Source of the DNA: CAWEFA01 sp963851385
GTDB taxonomy: Bacteria > Bacteroidota > Bacteroidia > Bacteroidales > DTGW01
Direction of reading: 5' to 3'
Length of the DNA: 64,000 bases
NCBI GenBank assembly: GCA_963851385.1
Contig: CAWKPE010000030.1
Coordinates: forward strand, 1-64,000
Numbering within the stretch: the stretch's first letter is position 1; each line of letters begins with the position of its first letter. The translations under genes and the position numbers were made by a program. This document shows, in pieces, positions 1 to 9,047 of the stretch. Under the pieces are notes generated by a model, which did not search any database, had not been told where the DNA came from, and was given only the letters and a program-made list of their open reading frames with translations.

Positions 1-621
1 GCGCCAGCAATTGGGGATGCTTCTTCAGAGCGGGACCGCGGCCGCCGGCAGGATTCCCAGGCACATGATCGACCCCAGCAGAATGGCCGATCCGCCCTTC
101 CGCTCGACCAGCCTCTCCACCACCAGGGCCACCACCTCGGCCATCGCATAATTCGAGACAATGAGCAGCAGGACCACGATCAGGCCCAGCCAGATCGAAC
201 CCGGGTTCAGCGCGTAAAGACCGATTGCCAGCCCCAGTTCCAGCGCCATCACCAGGAACCAGAAAGGGTCGGCGATTCCCAGGAAGTGCCGCGCAATCCG
301 CCGGTCGAGCGCCCGGAGCGGATACCGCCGCAGTTCGGCGTCGGCGAAGACCGCGCTGATTCCGAAGCCCAGCAGCACGGTGGCCATCAAGGCTTGGAAA
401 TACAGGCCCCCGAGCACGCCCGCGGCCACGGTATGCGCTTTGCCCATCCGGACAGCCGCGATTCCGGCGCCCATGCCTCCCAGGCTGAAGATCGCCAGGA
501 AGAAGACCAGCAGCAGATAGCCGGCAAAGAACAGGGCGATCTTGCCGTTGCGCGTGCGCGTCCTGGCCCACATCAGTTTGTAGCGCAGCTTGATCAGCTC
601 GCCGATCAGTATCGTGTTCAT
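1..621 (-). CDS. ABC-2-type membrane permease-like protein, partial and probably frameshifted
   Basis: The reading frame starts at an ATG overlapping the stop of the upstream membrane-protein gene (ATGA overlap). It encodes about 198 residues and reaches a TGA at 25-27. Several long hydrophobic stretches are visible: about residues 28-50, 65-105, 135-180 and the C-terminus. The positively charged N-terminus, followed by membrane segments, resembles ABC-2 exporter permeases. Such permeases are usually much longer. Just before the TGA, a one-base shift would let the frame run on to the window edge (reading PALKKHPQLLA), so the stop is probably an indel artefact. It is third in a minus-strand run with the sigma factor and the 197-residue protein, which suggests one transcript. 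The permease assignment rests on topology only. Confidence 0.5.
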
Positions 622-1211
622 TCGTCGCGTTCCTCGATGGCCTCCAGCAGGCGGACCAGCCGGTTGACCAACGGCCGGCACTCGGCTTCAAACCGCCGGA
701 TGCGAAATCTCCGGCCCACGGCGTAAACGGCGAACGGAAGGGCGGAGTCGAAGAGGTGCCCTCCGAATCTCCACCACCAGGGCCGGCCGCTCGGCGGGCT
801 CCAGGACATCAGGTTGAGGGTCGCAACCAAGGCCAGCATAACGGGCCAGTAATACTTGCGGAACGGTTCCCGCTGTTCCATTAAGCGGTCGATGGCGTCA
901 CGCACAAAGGCGGCCGAGGGCACGGCGAAATTCAGCCGGGAAATCGCGCGCTGGCTCCGCCAGTCAATCGCGATCAGCGCTAGGGCGGCCGCCGCCACGG
1001 TAGCCAGGCCGGCCAATACCCCGGCGGACGGGCGAAAGTGTGCCATCTCCCAGCCGATCACGGCCGTAATCGCGGCAATTTTTGCCAGGTTGATCCAATC
1101 CTGCCGCCGCCCGAACTTCGCCAGCGCCCGCGTCAGGGACCCGGCATCCACCGGCGCCATGCGCGGCGGCTGGTGCCGCCACAGCTCCTGGAGTTGCTCA
1201 AATTGCGCCAT
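618..1211 (-). CDS. Hypothetical membrane protein downstream of an ECF sigma factor
   Basis: This is a 197-residue protein that I do not recognise as a named family. It has a soluble N-terminal half with two hydrophobic stretches (about residues 42-60 and 63-82). A central amphipathic segment follows, then two more hydrophobic segments around residues 120-135 and 148-165 and a basic tail. Its start overlaps the end of the sigma-factor gene by 14 bases, and its stop overlaps the start of the permease-like gene, so the three are probably co-translated. Position directly after an ECF sigma gene is typical of anti-sigma or accessory membrane proteins, but no anti-sigma motif is visible. That role is only an inference from context. 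Confidence 0.6.
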   Translation of the reverse strand: MAQFEQLQELWRHQPPRMAPVDAGSLTRALAKFGRRQDWINLAKIAAITAVIGWEMAHFRPSAGVLAGLATVAAAALALIAIDWRSQRAISRLNFAVPSAAFVRDAIDRLMEQREPFRKYYWPVMLALVATLNLMSWSPPSGRPWWWRFGGHLFDSALPFAVYAVGRRFRIRRFEAECRPLVNRLVRLLEAIEERDE

Positions 1212-1703
1212 GGTGGACCTCCGTCATCATATCTTCGAGGACCTGCTTGATGCGCGAAATCTTCACCCCCACGTAGTTGACCGTAATCCCCGTGATGTCC
1301 GCGATCTCGCGGTAGCTCAGGCCTTCCAGCAGCAGGCTCACGATGAGGCGGTCCTGGTCGGGCAGGGTGGCTATGGCGGTCCGCAGGGCGGCCAGGCGCT
1401 CCTGTTGCTCGAGGTCCTGTTGCGGCCCGCCGCGCTCGTCCGCAACGTCGGTGAGCTCCTCTCCCCGTTTTCGCTTCCGCCGATAGACCAGTGCCGTGTT
1501 CATGGCGCTGCGATACAGCCAGGTGTGGCGCGGGCTTCCCCGCGAAACGCCGGAAGGCTGTTCCAGGCGTTGGTCATGATCTCCTGGAAGAGATCCTCCA
1601 CCTCGTCCGCCGAGCCCAGGTAGCCGTAGCACAGGCGTTCCATGCGGGATTTGTTCGCGCTGAACAATTCCAGGAACAGGCGTTCTCGATCGGAGTGCTT
1701 CAT
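1198..1703 (-). CDS. ECF-type RNA polymerase sigma factor, frameshifted
   Basis: Two frames join into one ECF sigma factor of about 168 residues. The first (from ATG at 1703) carries sigma region 2: the ANKSRMERLCYGYLGSADE segment and the DLFQEIMTNAWNSLPAFRGEA core-binding and -10-recognition segment. The second frame carries region 4: LPDQDRLIVSLLLEGLSYRE, then a helix-turn-helix, IADITGITVNYVGVKISRIK. The frames meet near 1536, in the expected linker (PRHTWLYRSAMNTAL), where one base appears to be missing. The length is normal for the family if the frame is repaired. It heads the minus-strand cluster with the 197-residue membrane protein and the permease-like gene, which it may regulate. 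The frameshift is more likely a sequence error than decay, because both domains are well conserved. Confidence 0.8.
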
Positions 1704-2255
1704 GGGTTACCGCGCGCCACCGTTCATCCGGCCAACTCTCCATTGTGGATCAGGCAGGCCGGCACGGGCGCCTGCCCTCTCGACACGCCACACCCCATTA
1801 GTCGCGCGTTCCGGGAATTTCTTACAGTATCGTTTGCCTGGGGCACTCGCACACGCTCCCCCCGAAGGAGGGACCGGCGCAGCCGCGGGCGGAAGAAGGC
1901 GGCCCACGGGGAGCAGTCTGGCGGAATGGCGCGGGAATACGGGATTTCGCGGCTGTCCGGCTCCTCCGTGACTAACTTGCCACTTAGCCCCGGCATATAC
2001 TCCCTTCGAGCTGCAAACCATAAGCAGGCCCTTCTGTTTCTATCTGAAGCGGCACGGCGTCTCGACGGGAATTCTGCAATAACTTACACCGGGTGTTGCG
2101 CGAATTCGCACATTACATGCTCATGACTTATTGCCTGGGGGATCGAAATCCGGCGGCCGGGTGTATACTGGCAGATGCCTGGAAATCTAACCGGGATCTA
2201 AGTCGATCTCAAATGCGGTCCTAAGTGTAACTTCCAGGCGAAAGGAAGACTTCGC
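1704..2255. other. Intergenic region between divergent sigma-factor and orphan genes
   Basis: About 550 bases lie between two divergently oriented genes. Open frames exist on both strands, but their translations are Pro/Arg/Ala-rich with no recognisable motif, as expected by chance in GC-rich DNA. A TATACT hexamer occurs at 2164-2169, with TTGCCT at 2131-2136. The spacing between them (27 bases) is too long for a standard promoter, so neither is called. A purine-rich stretch with GAAAGGAAG at 2239-2247 is a good ribosome binding site for the gene at 2256. Confidence 0.4.
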
Positions 2256-2654
2256 ATGGCATATCACATTACGCTCGTCACGAATAACTCGGCCAGCTCC
2301 GTCGCAATCACAAACCCCGCGTACGAGGGAGATTCGATGCTGGTCGGCGCCGCGCCCCCCAACAATCCGGGCAGCAGCACGGGCTCCAACCCCTACAAGC
2401 CCAAACGTCCCATCCTCGTCAATACGATCAAGGGAAACCCCACGTATTCGCAGGCCCTGCCCCAGGCGAACAACATCTATACCGCTACCGATAACTACTG
2501 TTTCTGGGACAACGGGAACAGCGCGGTGAACGGTATCGGAGAGAAAGGAACCAACATCGTCCTGAATGCCAGCGCCGGCAACCTGGAAGTAACGGTCAAC
2601 GCGAACGGGACACTCACGTTCGTGAGAGCCAGTACTTCGGCGGCAGCCGGATAA
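2256..2654 (+). CDS. Hypothetical 132-residue protein
   Basis: I do not recognise this protein. It is 132 residues long, rich in Asn, Ser, Thr, Gly and Ala, and poor in charged residues. It has alternating beta-type segments (YHITLVTNNSASSVAI near the start, LEVTVNANGTLTFVRAS near the end) and no signal peptide. The start is supported by a purine-rich ribosome binding site 9-17 bases upstream. The composition suggests a small all-beta protein. It converges on the serS remnant, with only 28 bases between the two stops. No function is proposed. Confidence 0.6.
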   Translation: MAYHITLVTNNSASSVAITNPAYEGDSMLVGAAPPNNPGSSTGSNPYKPKRPILVNTIKGNPTYSQALPQANNIYTATDNYCFWDNGNSAVNGIGEKGTNIVLNASAGNLEVTVNANGTLTFVRASTSAAAG

Positions 2655-2682
2655 CTCACCCAACCGCCGGCCGCTAACTGAC

Positions 2683-3030
2683 TTACTTCCGCGGCCGGAT
2701 TACCTCCTCGTTCAGATACGGCCGCAACGCTTCCGGCATCACTACACTGCCGTCCTTCCGCTGGCAGTTCTCCACGATCGCCACCCAGGTGCGCCCCACG
2801 GCCAGGCCGCTGCCGTTCAGCGTGTGAGCGAACTCCGATTTCTTCCCGCTGTGGAAGCGGATCCCCGCGCGGCGCGCCTCTGGAACGATTCGTAGTTGGA
2901 ACAGGAGGAGATCTCCTTGTAGCCGTTCTGGCCCGGCAGCCACACCTCGATGCCGTACGTCTTGGCATTGGAGAATCCCAGGTCGCCCGTCGAGAGCACC
3001 ACCGTCCGGTAGGGAAGGCCCAGGCGGCAT
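2683..3030 (-). pseudogene. serS 3'-end remnant (duplicate of seryl-tRNA synthetase C-terminus)
   Basis: This stretch reads as a diverged copy of the last ~115 codons of seryl-tRNA synthetase. It covers VLSTGDLGFSNAKTYGIEVW, the motif-3 region GLAVGRTWVAIVEN and the terminal EALRPYLNEEVIRPRK. It aligns base by base with the 3' end of full-length serS at 3497-3840, with frequent third-position differences and small indels. It has no N-terminal tRNA-binding arm and no motif 1 or 2. Its frame is interrupted around 2870-2880. Homology stops within about 3 bases of the hicA stop codon, so hicBA sits exactly between two serS 3' ends. It cannot encode a working synthetase. Confidence 0.85.
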
Positions 3031-3252
3031 TCACAGCAAGTCCACGAACTGCGCCACGGTCATCCCCGACGCCCGGATCAAAGAGCGTAGCGTGCCAGGA
3101 GCCAATTCGCGATGCTGAGGTATCGACAGGCTTGCTGGATTTCCCGGCTTGATCATGATGATGTGGCTGCCATGCTGCCGGTCTCTAACCCATCCCGCCT
3201 TCTCGAAAGCCCGAACGGCTCGCTCCCCGGAAACCGAGGGCAGCACAGCCAT
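3031..3252 (-). CDS. hicA: HicA family mRNA interferase toxin
   Basis: This is a 73-residue protein with the HicA double-stranded-RNA-binding-like fold. It has the GSH motif carrying the catalytic histidine (H30) and the PGNPASLSIPQHRELAPGTL segment. The C-terminal helix RSLIRASGMTVAQFVDLL is typical of the family. HicA toxins bind and cut mRNA, and are neutralised by HicB. The start overlaps the last base of the hicB frame, so the genes are translationally coupled with antitoxin first and toxin second. Its stop abuts the serS remnant. The frame is intact, unlike many neighbours. Confidence 0.9.
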   Translation of the reverse strand: MAVLPSVSGERAVRAFEKAGWVRDRQHGSHIIMIKPGNPASLSIPQHRELAPGTLRSLIRASGMTVAQFVDLL

Positions 3253-3458
3253 CAGACGGGGACGTCAATTTCACGGACCTCGATGGTAAGAGGCATCCCG
3301 TTGGCCGACCGCGCTTCCAGGCAACCTGCGATCGCTTCCCGGATGTTCTCCAGGGCCTCCGCTTCCGTACTACCTTGCGATATGCACCCGGGGATCGCCG
3401 GGCATTCGGCAACAATCATACCGGTCTCATCCGGCTCCAACGTTACGAGAAGCTTCAT
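3252..3458 (-). CDS. hicB: HicB family antitoxin
   Basis: This is a 68-residue HicB-like protein. The N-terminal beta strand MKLLVTLEPDETGMIVAECP is followed by GCISQGSTEAEALENIREAI, the standard partial RNase-H-like HicB fold. There is no C-terminal DNA-binding domain, so this short form probably neutralises HicA directly and may not repress its own promoter. It is placed 38 bases downstream of the serS stop codon on the same strand and may be transcribed with serS. Order and coupling with hicA are typical of type II toxin-antitoxin modules. Confidence 0.88.
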   Translation of the reverse strand: MKLLVTLEPDETGMIVAECPAIPGCISQGSTEAEALENIREAIAGCLEARSANGMPLTIEVREIDVPV

Positions 3459-3496
3459 AATTCGGATCTATCGCCCCAGGGCTGCAATCGCGGCCC

Positions 3497-4775
3497 TCAC
3501 TTCCGCGGCCGGATCACTTCTTCGTTCAGATACGGCCGCAGCGCTTCCGGAACCACCACGCTGCCGTCCTTCTGCTGGTAGTTCTCGACGATCGCCACCC
3601 AGGTGCGGCCCACCGCCAGGCCGCTGCCGTTCAGCGTGTGCACGAACTCCGCTTTCTTCCCGCTGCGAAAGCGGATGCCCGCGCGCCGCGCCTGGAAAGC
3701 CTCGAAGTTGGAGCAGGAGGAGATCTCCTTGTACCCGTTCTGCCCCGGCAGCCACACTTCGATGTCGTAGGTCTTGGCGGAGGAGAAGCCCATGTCGCCG
3801 GTCGAGAGCACCACCGTGCGGAACGGCAGGCCCAGCCGCCGCAGGATGTCCTCGGCGTCGGCCGTCAGCTTCTCCAGCTCGTCGTAGCTTTGCTCCGGAC
3901 GCGTGAACTTCACCAGCTCCACCTTCTGGAACTGGTGCTGGCGGATGATGCCGCGCACGTCGCGGCCGTACGAGCCCGCCTCGCTGCGGAAGCACGGCGT
4001 GTAGGCGCACAGCCTGATGGGCAGCGCGTCGGCTTCCAGCGTCTCGCCGCGATAGATGTTGGTCACCGGCACTTCGGCCGTGGGAATCAGCCAGAAATCG
4101 TGGCCCTCGCACTTGAACAGGTCTTCCTTGAACTTGGGCAACTGGCCGGTGCCGAACAGGCTGCGCGAGTTCACCAGGAACGGCGGCAGCACCTCGGTGT
4201 AGCCGTGCTCGCGCGTGTGCACGTCGAGCATGAAGTTGATCAGCGCGCGCTCGAGCTTGGCGCCCAGGTCCCAGTACAGCGCGAACCGCGCGCCGGTGAT
4301 CTTGGCGGCGCGCTCCAGGTCCAGGATGCCCAGCTCCGGGCCCAGGTCCCAGTGCGCCTTGGGCTCGAAATCGAACTGCCGGCGGCTCGCCCACGCGCCG
4401 GACCTCGACGTTGTCGGCCTCGGTCTTCGCCCACCGGCACGGATTCGTGCGGCAGATTGGGGATGCCGGCCAGCAGCTCGCGGAACTCCTCGTCGCAGCG
4501 CCTTCACCTGCTCGTCCAGCGCCGCGATCTGCGCCTTCGATGCGCCCGCACCTGCTCCTGCTCGCTCGCTGGTGTCGGCGCCCTGCCGCCGCAGCTTGCC
4601 GATTTCGGCGCTCTCGGCGTTGCACCGGGCCTTCAGCTGCTCGCTTCGGAGATGGCGGCGCGCCGCCGCCGGTCCAGTTCGCGGAAACTGGTCCAGGCTC
4701 GGAGGATGGCCCGCGCGTCGCGAGGCGCTCCGCAACGCGTGTCGAAGTTGTTCCGGAAGAAGAGAGATCGAGCAT
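3497..4775 (-). CDS. serS: Seryl-tRNA synthetase, frameshifted in its N-terminal arm
   Basis: This class II synthetase charges tRNA-Ser with serine in the cytoplasm. The catalytic part from about 4400 down to the stop is in one clean frame. It contains NIYRGETLEADALPIRLCAY, motif 2 (CFRSEAGSYGRDVRGIIRQHQF) and motif 3 (LNGSGLAVGRTWVAIVENYQ). The N-terminal tRNA-binding coiled coil is spread over three frames: MLDLS at 4775, FFRNNFDT with FRELDRRRRAAISEA, then EQLKARCNAESAEIGKLRRQGA. Several one-base indels therefore lie between 4380 and 4775; one is a missing T in the run near 4760. The corrected protein would be about 425 residues, normal for the family. Because all conserved parts are present, I read the breaks as consensus errors. 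hicBA and a second serS 3' end follow directly downstream. Confidence 0.9.
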
Positions 4776-4805
4776 TTCCCTCCATGCTAGCGCATGGCAG
4801 GAGGG

Positions 4806-4946
4806 CTATTCGTCTTCTTCCTCGACTTTCACGGGTTCCAGGTCCTCGGCTTCGAATATCTGCCGGCAATCCAGACATTCGACGTAATCCACGCCGTCTC
4901 TTCGGGCAATGATCTGGGTACGGTTGTGCTCGCAAGCGGTTTGCAT
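4806..4946 (-). CDS. Small zinc-ribbon-like protein, 46 residues
   Basis: This is a short complete frame, ATG at 4946 to TAG at 4806. It has C5 and H7 near the N-terminus and a CLDC pair at residues 24 and 27, which would make a C-x-H...C-x2-C zinc site. The C-terminus is very acidic (last ~14 residues mostly Glu/Asp). It lies 30 bases upstream of serS on the same strand and may share its transcript. I do not recognise a named family. The ordered cysteine spacing and codon use that fits the surroundings argue that it is real. Confidence 0.6.
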   Translation of the reverse strand: MQTACEHNRTQIIARRDGVDYVECLDCRQIFEAEDLEPVKVEEEDE

Positions 4947-5061
4947 AACCAACGCTTTAGATGAGATTATATTCTAACCGGGTGCAAACCTTGTCAAGCC
5001 CCCCATGGATCTTTTTTGCAGTCCGGTCCTTTTCCGAGCCGGAGCGCGCCCGGAGGGCACT

Positions 5062-5135
5062 TCTAATCCCCAACCCCATGACCCCCAACCCCCGCTTTCC
5101 CCGGCCCCTGGCCCCCGGCCCCTGGCCCCTGACGA
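5062..5135. repeat. C-rich intergenic tract with CCCCAACCCC runs
   Basis: This tract begins CTAATCCCCAACCCC and continues with runs of 4-5 C separated by AA, TGA or TGG. It ends 15 bases before the hemB start. The same opening (CTAATCCCCAACCCC) recurs at 7939, and a variant (TTATCCCCAACCCC) near 8015. On the opposite strand these are G4-5 runs with 2-3 base spacers, the pattern of potential G-quadruplexes. It is probably a dispersed intergenic repeat of the GC-rich genome. Confidence 0.6.
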
Positions 5136-5150
5136 GTTACAATCCGGTTG

Positions 5151-6124
5151 ATGCCGTTTCCCACCCAACGCCTCCGCCGCCTGCGCGCCACCGAGTCCCT
5201 GCGCAGCCTGGTCCGCGAAACCCATCTCCATCCGGCGCAGTTCATCCTGCCGCTGTTCGTCTGCCCGGGCGAGGGCGTGCGCCGCGAAATCGGCGCCATG
5301 CCCGGATAACTACCAGCTGTCCATGGACGAGCTGGTGAAGGAGTGCGCCGAAGTGCAGTCGCTCGGCATCGGCGGCGTGATTCTCTTCGGCCTGCCGGAA
5401 TCCAAGGACGAAATGGCCTCGGGCGCCTACGACGACAATGGCATCGTCCAGCGCGCCATCCGCGCCATCCGCCGCGAGACGTCCAAGCTGCTGGTGATCA
5501 CCGACGTGTGCAATTGCGAGTACACCAGCCACGGCCACTGCGGCTACGTCAAGGATGGCGACGTGGATAACGATACCACCCTGCAATGGCTGGCCAAGTC
5601 CGCGCTTTCCCACGCCCGCGCCGGCGCCGACATCGTGGCGCCTTCCGACATGATGGACGGCCGCGTGGCGGCCATCCGCCAGGCGCTGGACGCCAACGGC
5701 TTCGAGAAGATCCCGATTCTTTCCTACGCGGCCAAATTCGCCTCGGTCTTCTACGGGCCGTTCCGCGAGGCCGCCGAATCGGCCCCGCAATTCGGCGACC
5801 GCCGCAGCTACCAGATGGATCCGGCCAACGGGCGCGAAGCCATGCGCGAGATCGAGCTGGACCTGGAAGAAGGCGCCGACATGATCATGGTGAAGCCGGC
5901 GATGCCCTATCTCGACCTGATCTGCGCAGGCGCGCCAGCGCTTCGACGTGCCCATCGCCGCCTACCAGGTGAGCGGCGAATATTCCATGATCATGGCCGC
6001 CGTACGCAACGGCTGGCTGGATCACGACCGCGCCATGATCGAGAGCCTCACCTCCATTACGCGCGCCGGCGCGTCGATCATTCTCACCTATTTCGCGAAA
6101 CCCGCGGCACGTCTCTTGGGCTGA
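5151..6124 (+). CDS. hemB: Delta-aminolevulinic acid dehydratase (porphobilinogen synthase), frameshifted
   Basis: HemB condenses two 5-aminolevulinate molecules to porphobilinogen in tetrapyrrole (heme) synthesis. The gene starts at ATG 5151 (MPFPTQRLRRLRATESLRSL). It carries the metal-binding motif DVCNCEYTSHGHCG near residue 120, the Schiff-base region ILSYAAKFASVFYGPFREA and the second lysine in MIMVKPAMPYLDLI. The C-terminal AAYQVSGEYSMI is in another frame. One-base shifts are visible near 5305 (after REIGAMPG) and near 5933 (before RQRFDVPIAAYQ). Repaired length is about 324 residues, as expected. All catalytic parts are conserved, so the shifts look like sequencing errors. The following gene with a metabolic role, ispG, is separated by a tandem repeat. 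Confidence 0.9.
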
Positions 6125-6127
6125 CCG

Positions 6128-6545
6128 GCCTCCTGCATTTCTCCGCAGCCCTCGGCCCCTTGCGCGTGCGCCTCGAAGAAACACGCGGACCCCGCCCGAG
6201 CCTCGCATCTCGTTTTCTTTCTCTCCTTTTTCCCCGCGCCTGACTCGGCAACTCCGCGTCACTGGTGCTCCCGGGGGCTCCTCCGCGGCCTCCGCCCCCT
6301 CCGCGTACGCCTCGAAGAAGAACGCGGACCTCGCCCGAGCCTCGCTTCTCGTTTTCTTTCTCTCCTTTTTCTCCGCGCCTGACTCCGCGACTCCGCGTCA
6401 CTGGTGCTCCCGGGGGCTCCTCCGCGGCCTCCGCCCCCTCCGCGTACGCCTCGAAGAAGAACGCGGACCTCGCCCGAGCCTCGCTTCTCGTTTTCTTTCT
6501 CTCCTTTTTCTCCGCGCCTGACTCCGCGACTCCGCGTCTCCGCGT
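6128..6545. repeat. 139-bp tandem repeat, about three copies
   Basis: A unit of 139 bases is repeated head to tail. The second and third copies (from about 6265 and 6404) are nearly identical over most of their length; the first is more diverged, and the third ends near 6542. Each unit contains GGTGCTCCCGGGGGCTCCTC, CGCGTACGCCTCGAAGAAG, a pyrimidine tract (CGTTTTCTTTCTCTCCTTTT) and CGCGCCTGACTCCGCGACTC. Long open frames cross it on both strands but encode only repetitive Pro/Arg/Ser-rich sequence, so it is taken as non-coding. It fills the gap between hemB and ispG. Confidence 0.9.
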
Positions 6546-6644
6546 CAGGGGTGCCCCGGGGGGCCTCCACGTCCCTCGGCGCCCGAAACCGCCGCACTGC
6601 TAAACTTAAAGTTCCCAAGGAGGGGCGATGGCTGGAAGGAAACG

Positions 6645-7865
<1,221 letters not shown>

Positions 7866-7935
7866 CCGGATGCCCCAAAACGTCCTTGACCCCCGGGCAG
7901 ACGCACCCGCGGGGGCCAGCGCGAGCAAGGCGAGC

Positions 7936-8042
7936 GCCTCTAATCCCCAACCCCCAGCCCCCAAACCCCAACCCCCTTTTCCCTGGTCAATCCGGCGGCC
8001 GCCGGAGCCTGAGGTTATCCCCAACCCCTAACCCCCTCTTTG
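7936..8042. repeat. C-rich intergenic tracts with TAATCCCCAACCCC motif
   Basis: Two C-run tracts lie downstream of ispG. The first opens CTAATCCCCAACCCC at 7939, preceded by GGCGAGCGCC. The second opens TTATCCCCAACCCC near 8015 and continues TAACCCCCTC. Both resemble the tract upstream of hemB. Their complement consists of repeated G4-5 runs with short spacers. No gene is visible between ispG and the DUF2905 gene at 8076. Confidence 0.6.
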
Positions 8043-8075
8043 GCGCGCCACCAGCGGTGTTACCTTAAATAAATC

Positions 8076-8279
8076 ATGCCGCTCGGCCGATTGCTGATCT
8101 TGACCGGCCTCATCCTGGTCGCGGCCGGCCTGGTAGTCACCTTTGCACCCTTCCGGCTGGGACGCCTGCCTGGCGACATCTACATTCACGGGAAGAACTC
8201 CAGCTTCTACTTCCCGCTGACCACGTGCCTTCTGCTGAGCGTCCTGGTGTCCCTGGTGATGTGGCTATTACGAAAGTGA
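8076..8279 (+). CDS. DUF2905 family small membrane protein
   Basis: This 67-residue protein has two hydrophobic helices (about residues 5-23 and 45-64). They are joined by the conserved loop FRLGRLPGDIYIHGKNSSFYFP, which is the hallmark of DUF2905. Length and arrangement match the family, and its function is unknown. It ends 20 bases before the start of rlpA, which suggests co-transcription. Confidence 0.88.
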   Translation: MPLGRLLILTGLILVAAGLVVTFAPFRLGRLPGDIYIHGKNSSFYFPLTTCLLLSVLVSLVMWLLRK

Positions 8280-8299
8280 ATTGCCATGAGATATGTGCC

Positions 8300-8704
8300 A
8301 TGAGATATGCAGTATTCGCGTTGTGCGCTGTGATACTATGCGGCTGCGCCCATAAGAAGCACGCGAGATTGACGGGACCGCCGCGCCCCGTCGCCGCCCG
8401 AGTCGGGGACACGGAAAACGGCCTGGCGAGCTGGTACGGCCATCCCTATCATGGCCGGCCGGCCGCGAATGGCGAGATTTACGATATGGAGAAGCTCACG
8501 GCCGCCCACCGGACCCTGCCCTTCGAGACCTGGGTCCACGTGACGAATCTCGCGAACGCCAAGGCGGTGGATGTTCGTATTACGGACCGAGGCCCTTTCA
8601 TCGATGGGCGCATCATCGATCTCTCGCATGCCGCGGCCCGCGCCATTGACATGATCGGCCCGGGCGTGGTTCCGGTGCGCATCGAAGCTAGGGTAACCGG
8701 TTAA
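8300..8704 (+). CDS. rlpA: RlpA-like septal/peptidoglycan lipoprotein (double-psi beta-barrel)
   Basis: This RlpA family protein is about 134 residues. The chosen start (8300) gives a lipoprotein signal, MRYAVFALCAVILCGC, with the lipobox cysteine at residue 16; upstream in-frame Met codons would spoil it. The double-psi beta-barrel follows: GLASWYGHPYHGRPAANGE, then LPFETWVHVTNL, VDVRITDRGPFIDGRIIDLS and AARAIDMIGPG. RlpA proteins bind or cleave denuded peptidoglycan at the septum. There is no SPOR domain. The stop codon lies exactly where GC-rich sequence changes to AT-rich sequence, so the true C-terminus cannot be confirmed. RVTG-stop may be natural or created by the join. Confidence 0.85.
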   Translation: MRYAVFALCAVILCGCAHKKHARLTGPPRPVAARVGDTENGLASWYGHPYHGRPAANGEIYDMEKLTAAHRTLPFETWVHVTNLANAKAVDVRITDRGPFIDGRIIDLSHAAARAIDMIGPGVVPVRIEARVTG

Positions 8705-8708
8705 CACG
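8692..8708. other. Chimeric junction between GC-rich and AT-rich DNA
   Basis: Upstream is GC-rich with Acidobacteriota-like genes; downstream is AT-rich with Bacteroidota genes. The switch happens within about 15 bases centred on the perfect palindrome TAACCGGTTA (8696-8705). On the left it reads as the RVTG-stop end of rlpA. On the right, in the opposite strand, it reads as RVNRLP of a GldM-type C-terminal domain, which normally continues with D-P. The palindrome can therefore belong to both sides, as expected for a join through a short shared overlap. Confidence 0.8.
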
Positions 8709-9047
8709 CATAGTTTTTGAAAAGTAAAGTAAAGTGTCTCCATTATCATATTGATATATAGAAATTATTGTTGCTCCCGGTTTAGCTGGAATGACAATAT
8801 AATTGGAATCATCTTCCATAACTATTCCCATTGAGCATTCAATTATAATATTGTTAAAAGGCACATTTTTTCTGTCAATCTTAACTTCATTATCTATGCC
8901 GGCATATAAAGAATTACTATATGAATTTAATACCCTGATTGTGTCTTTACCAATAGAGTCATATGCCACGCAAGGTGGAAAGTCAGGTTGTCCGTATGAA
9001 GCATTTATAATTAAGAATAATAATGCTTGTATATTCAATAGCTTCAT
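8705..9047 (-). CDS. Secreted protein with GldM-like C-terminal domain, truncated at the junction
   Basis: The frame starts at ATG 9047 with a Sec signal peptide (MKLLNIQALLFLIINASYGQ). About 95 more residues follow, including LYAGIDNEVKID and PAKPGATIISIYQYDNG, ending KTMRVNRLP at the junction. This pattern (G-x-D-N near the start, then a K-x-x-R-V-x-R-[IL]-P ending) resembles the immunoglobulin-like C-terminal repeat of GldM, a type IX secretion/gliding motor protein. In that family the sequence continues DP and onward, so the 3' part of the gene is missing. The alternative start at 9095 would put 16 residues before the signal peptide and is rejected. Divergently transcribed from the gene at 9324. 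Confidence 0.65.

Noticed and set aside
1707..2126. Several 90-210 residue open frames upstream of the sigma factor
   Set aside because: Composition is as expected for chance frames in GC-rich DNA; there is no ribosome site, motif or consistent strand.
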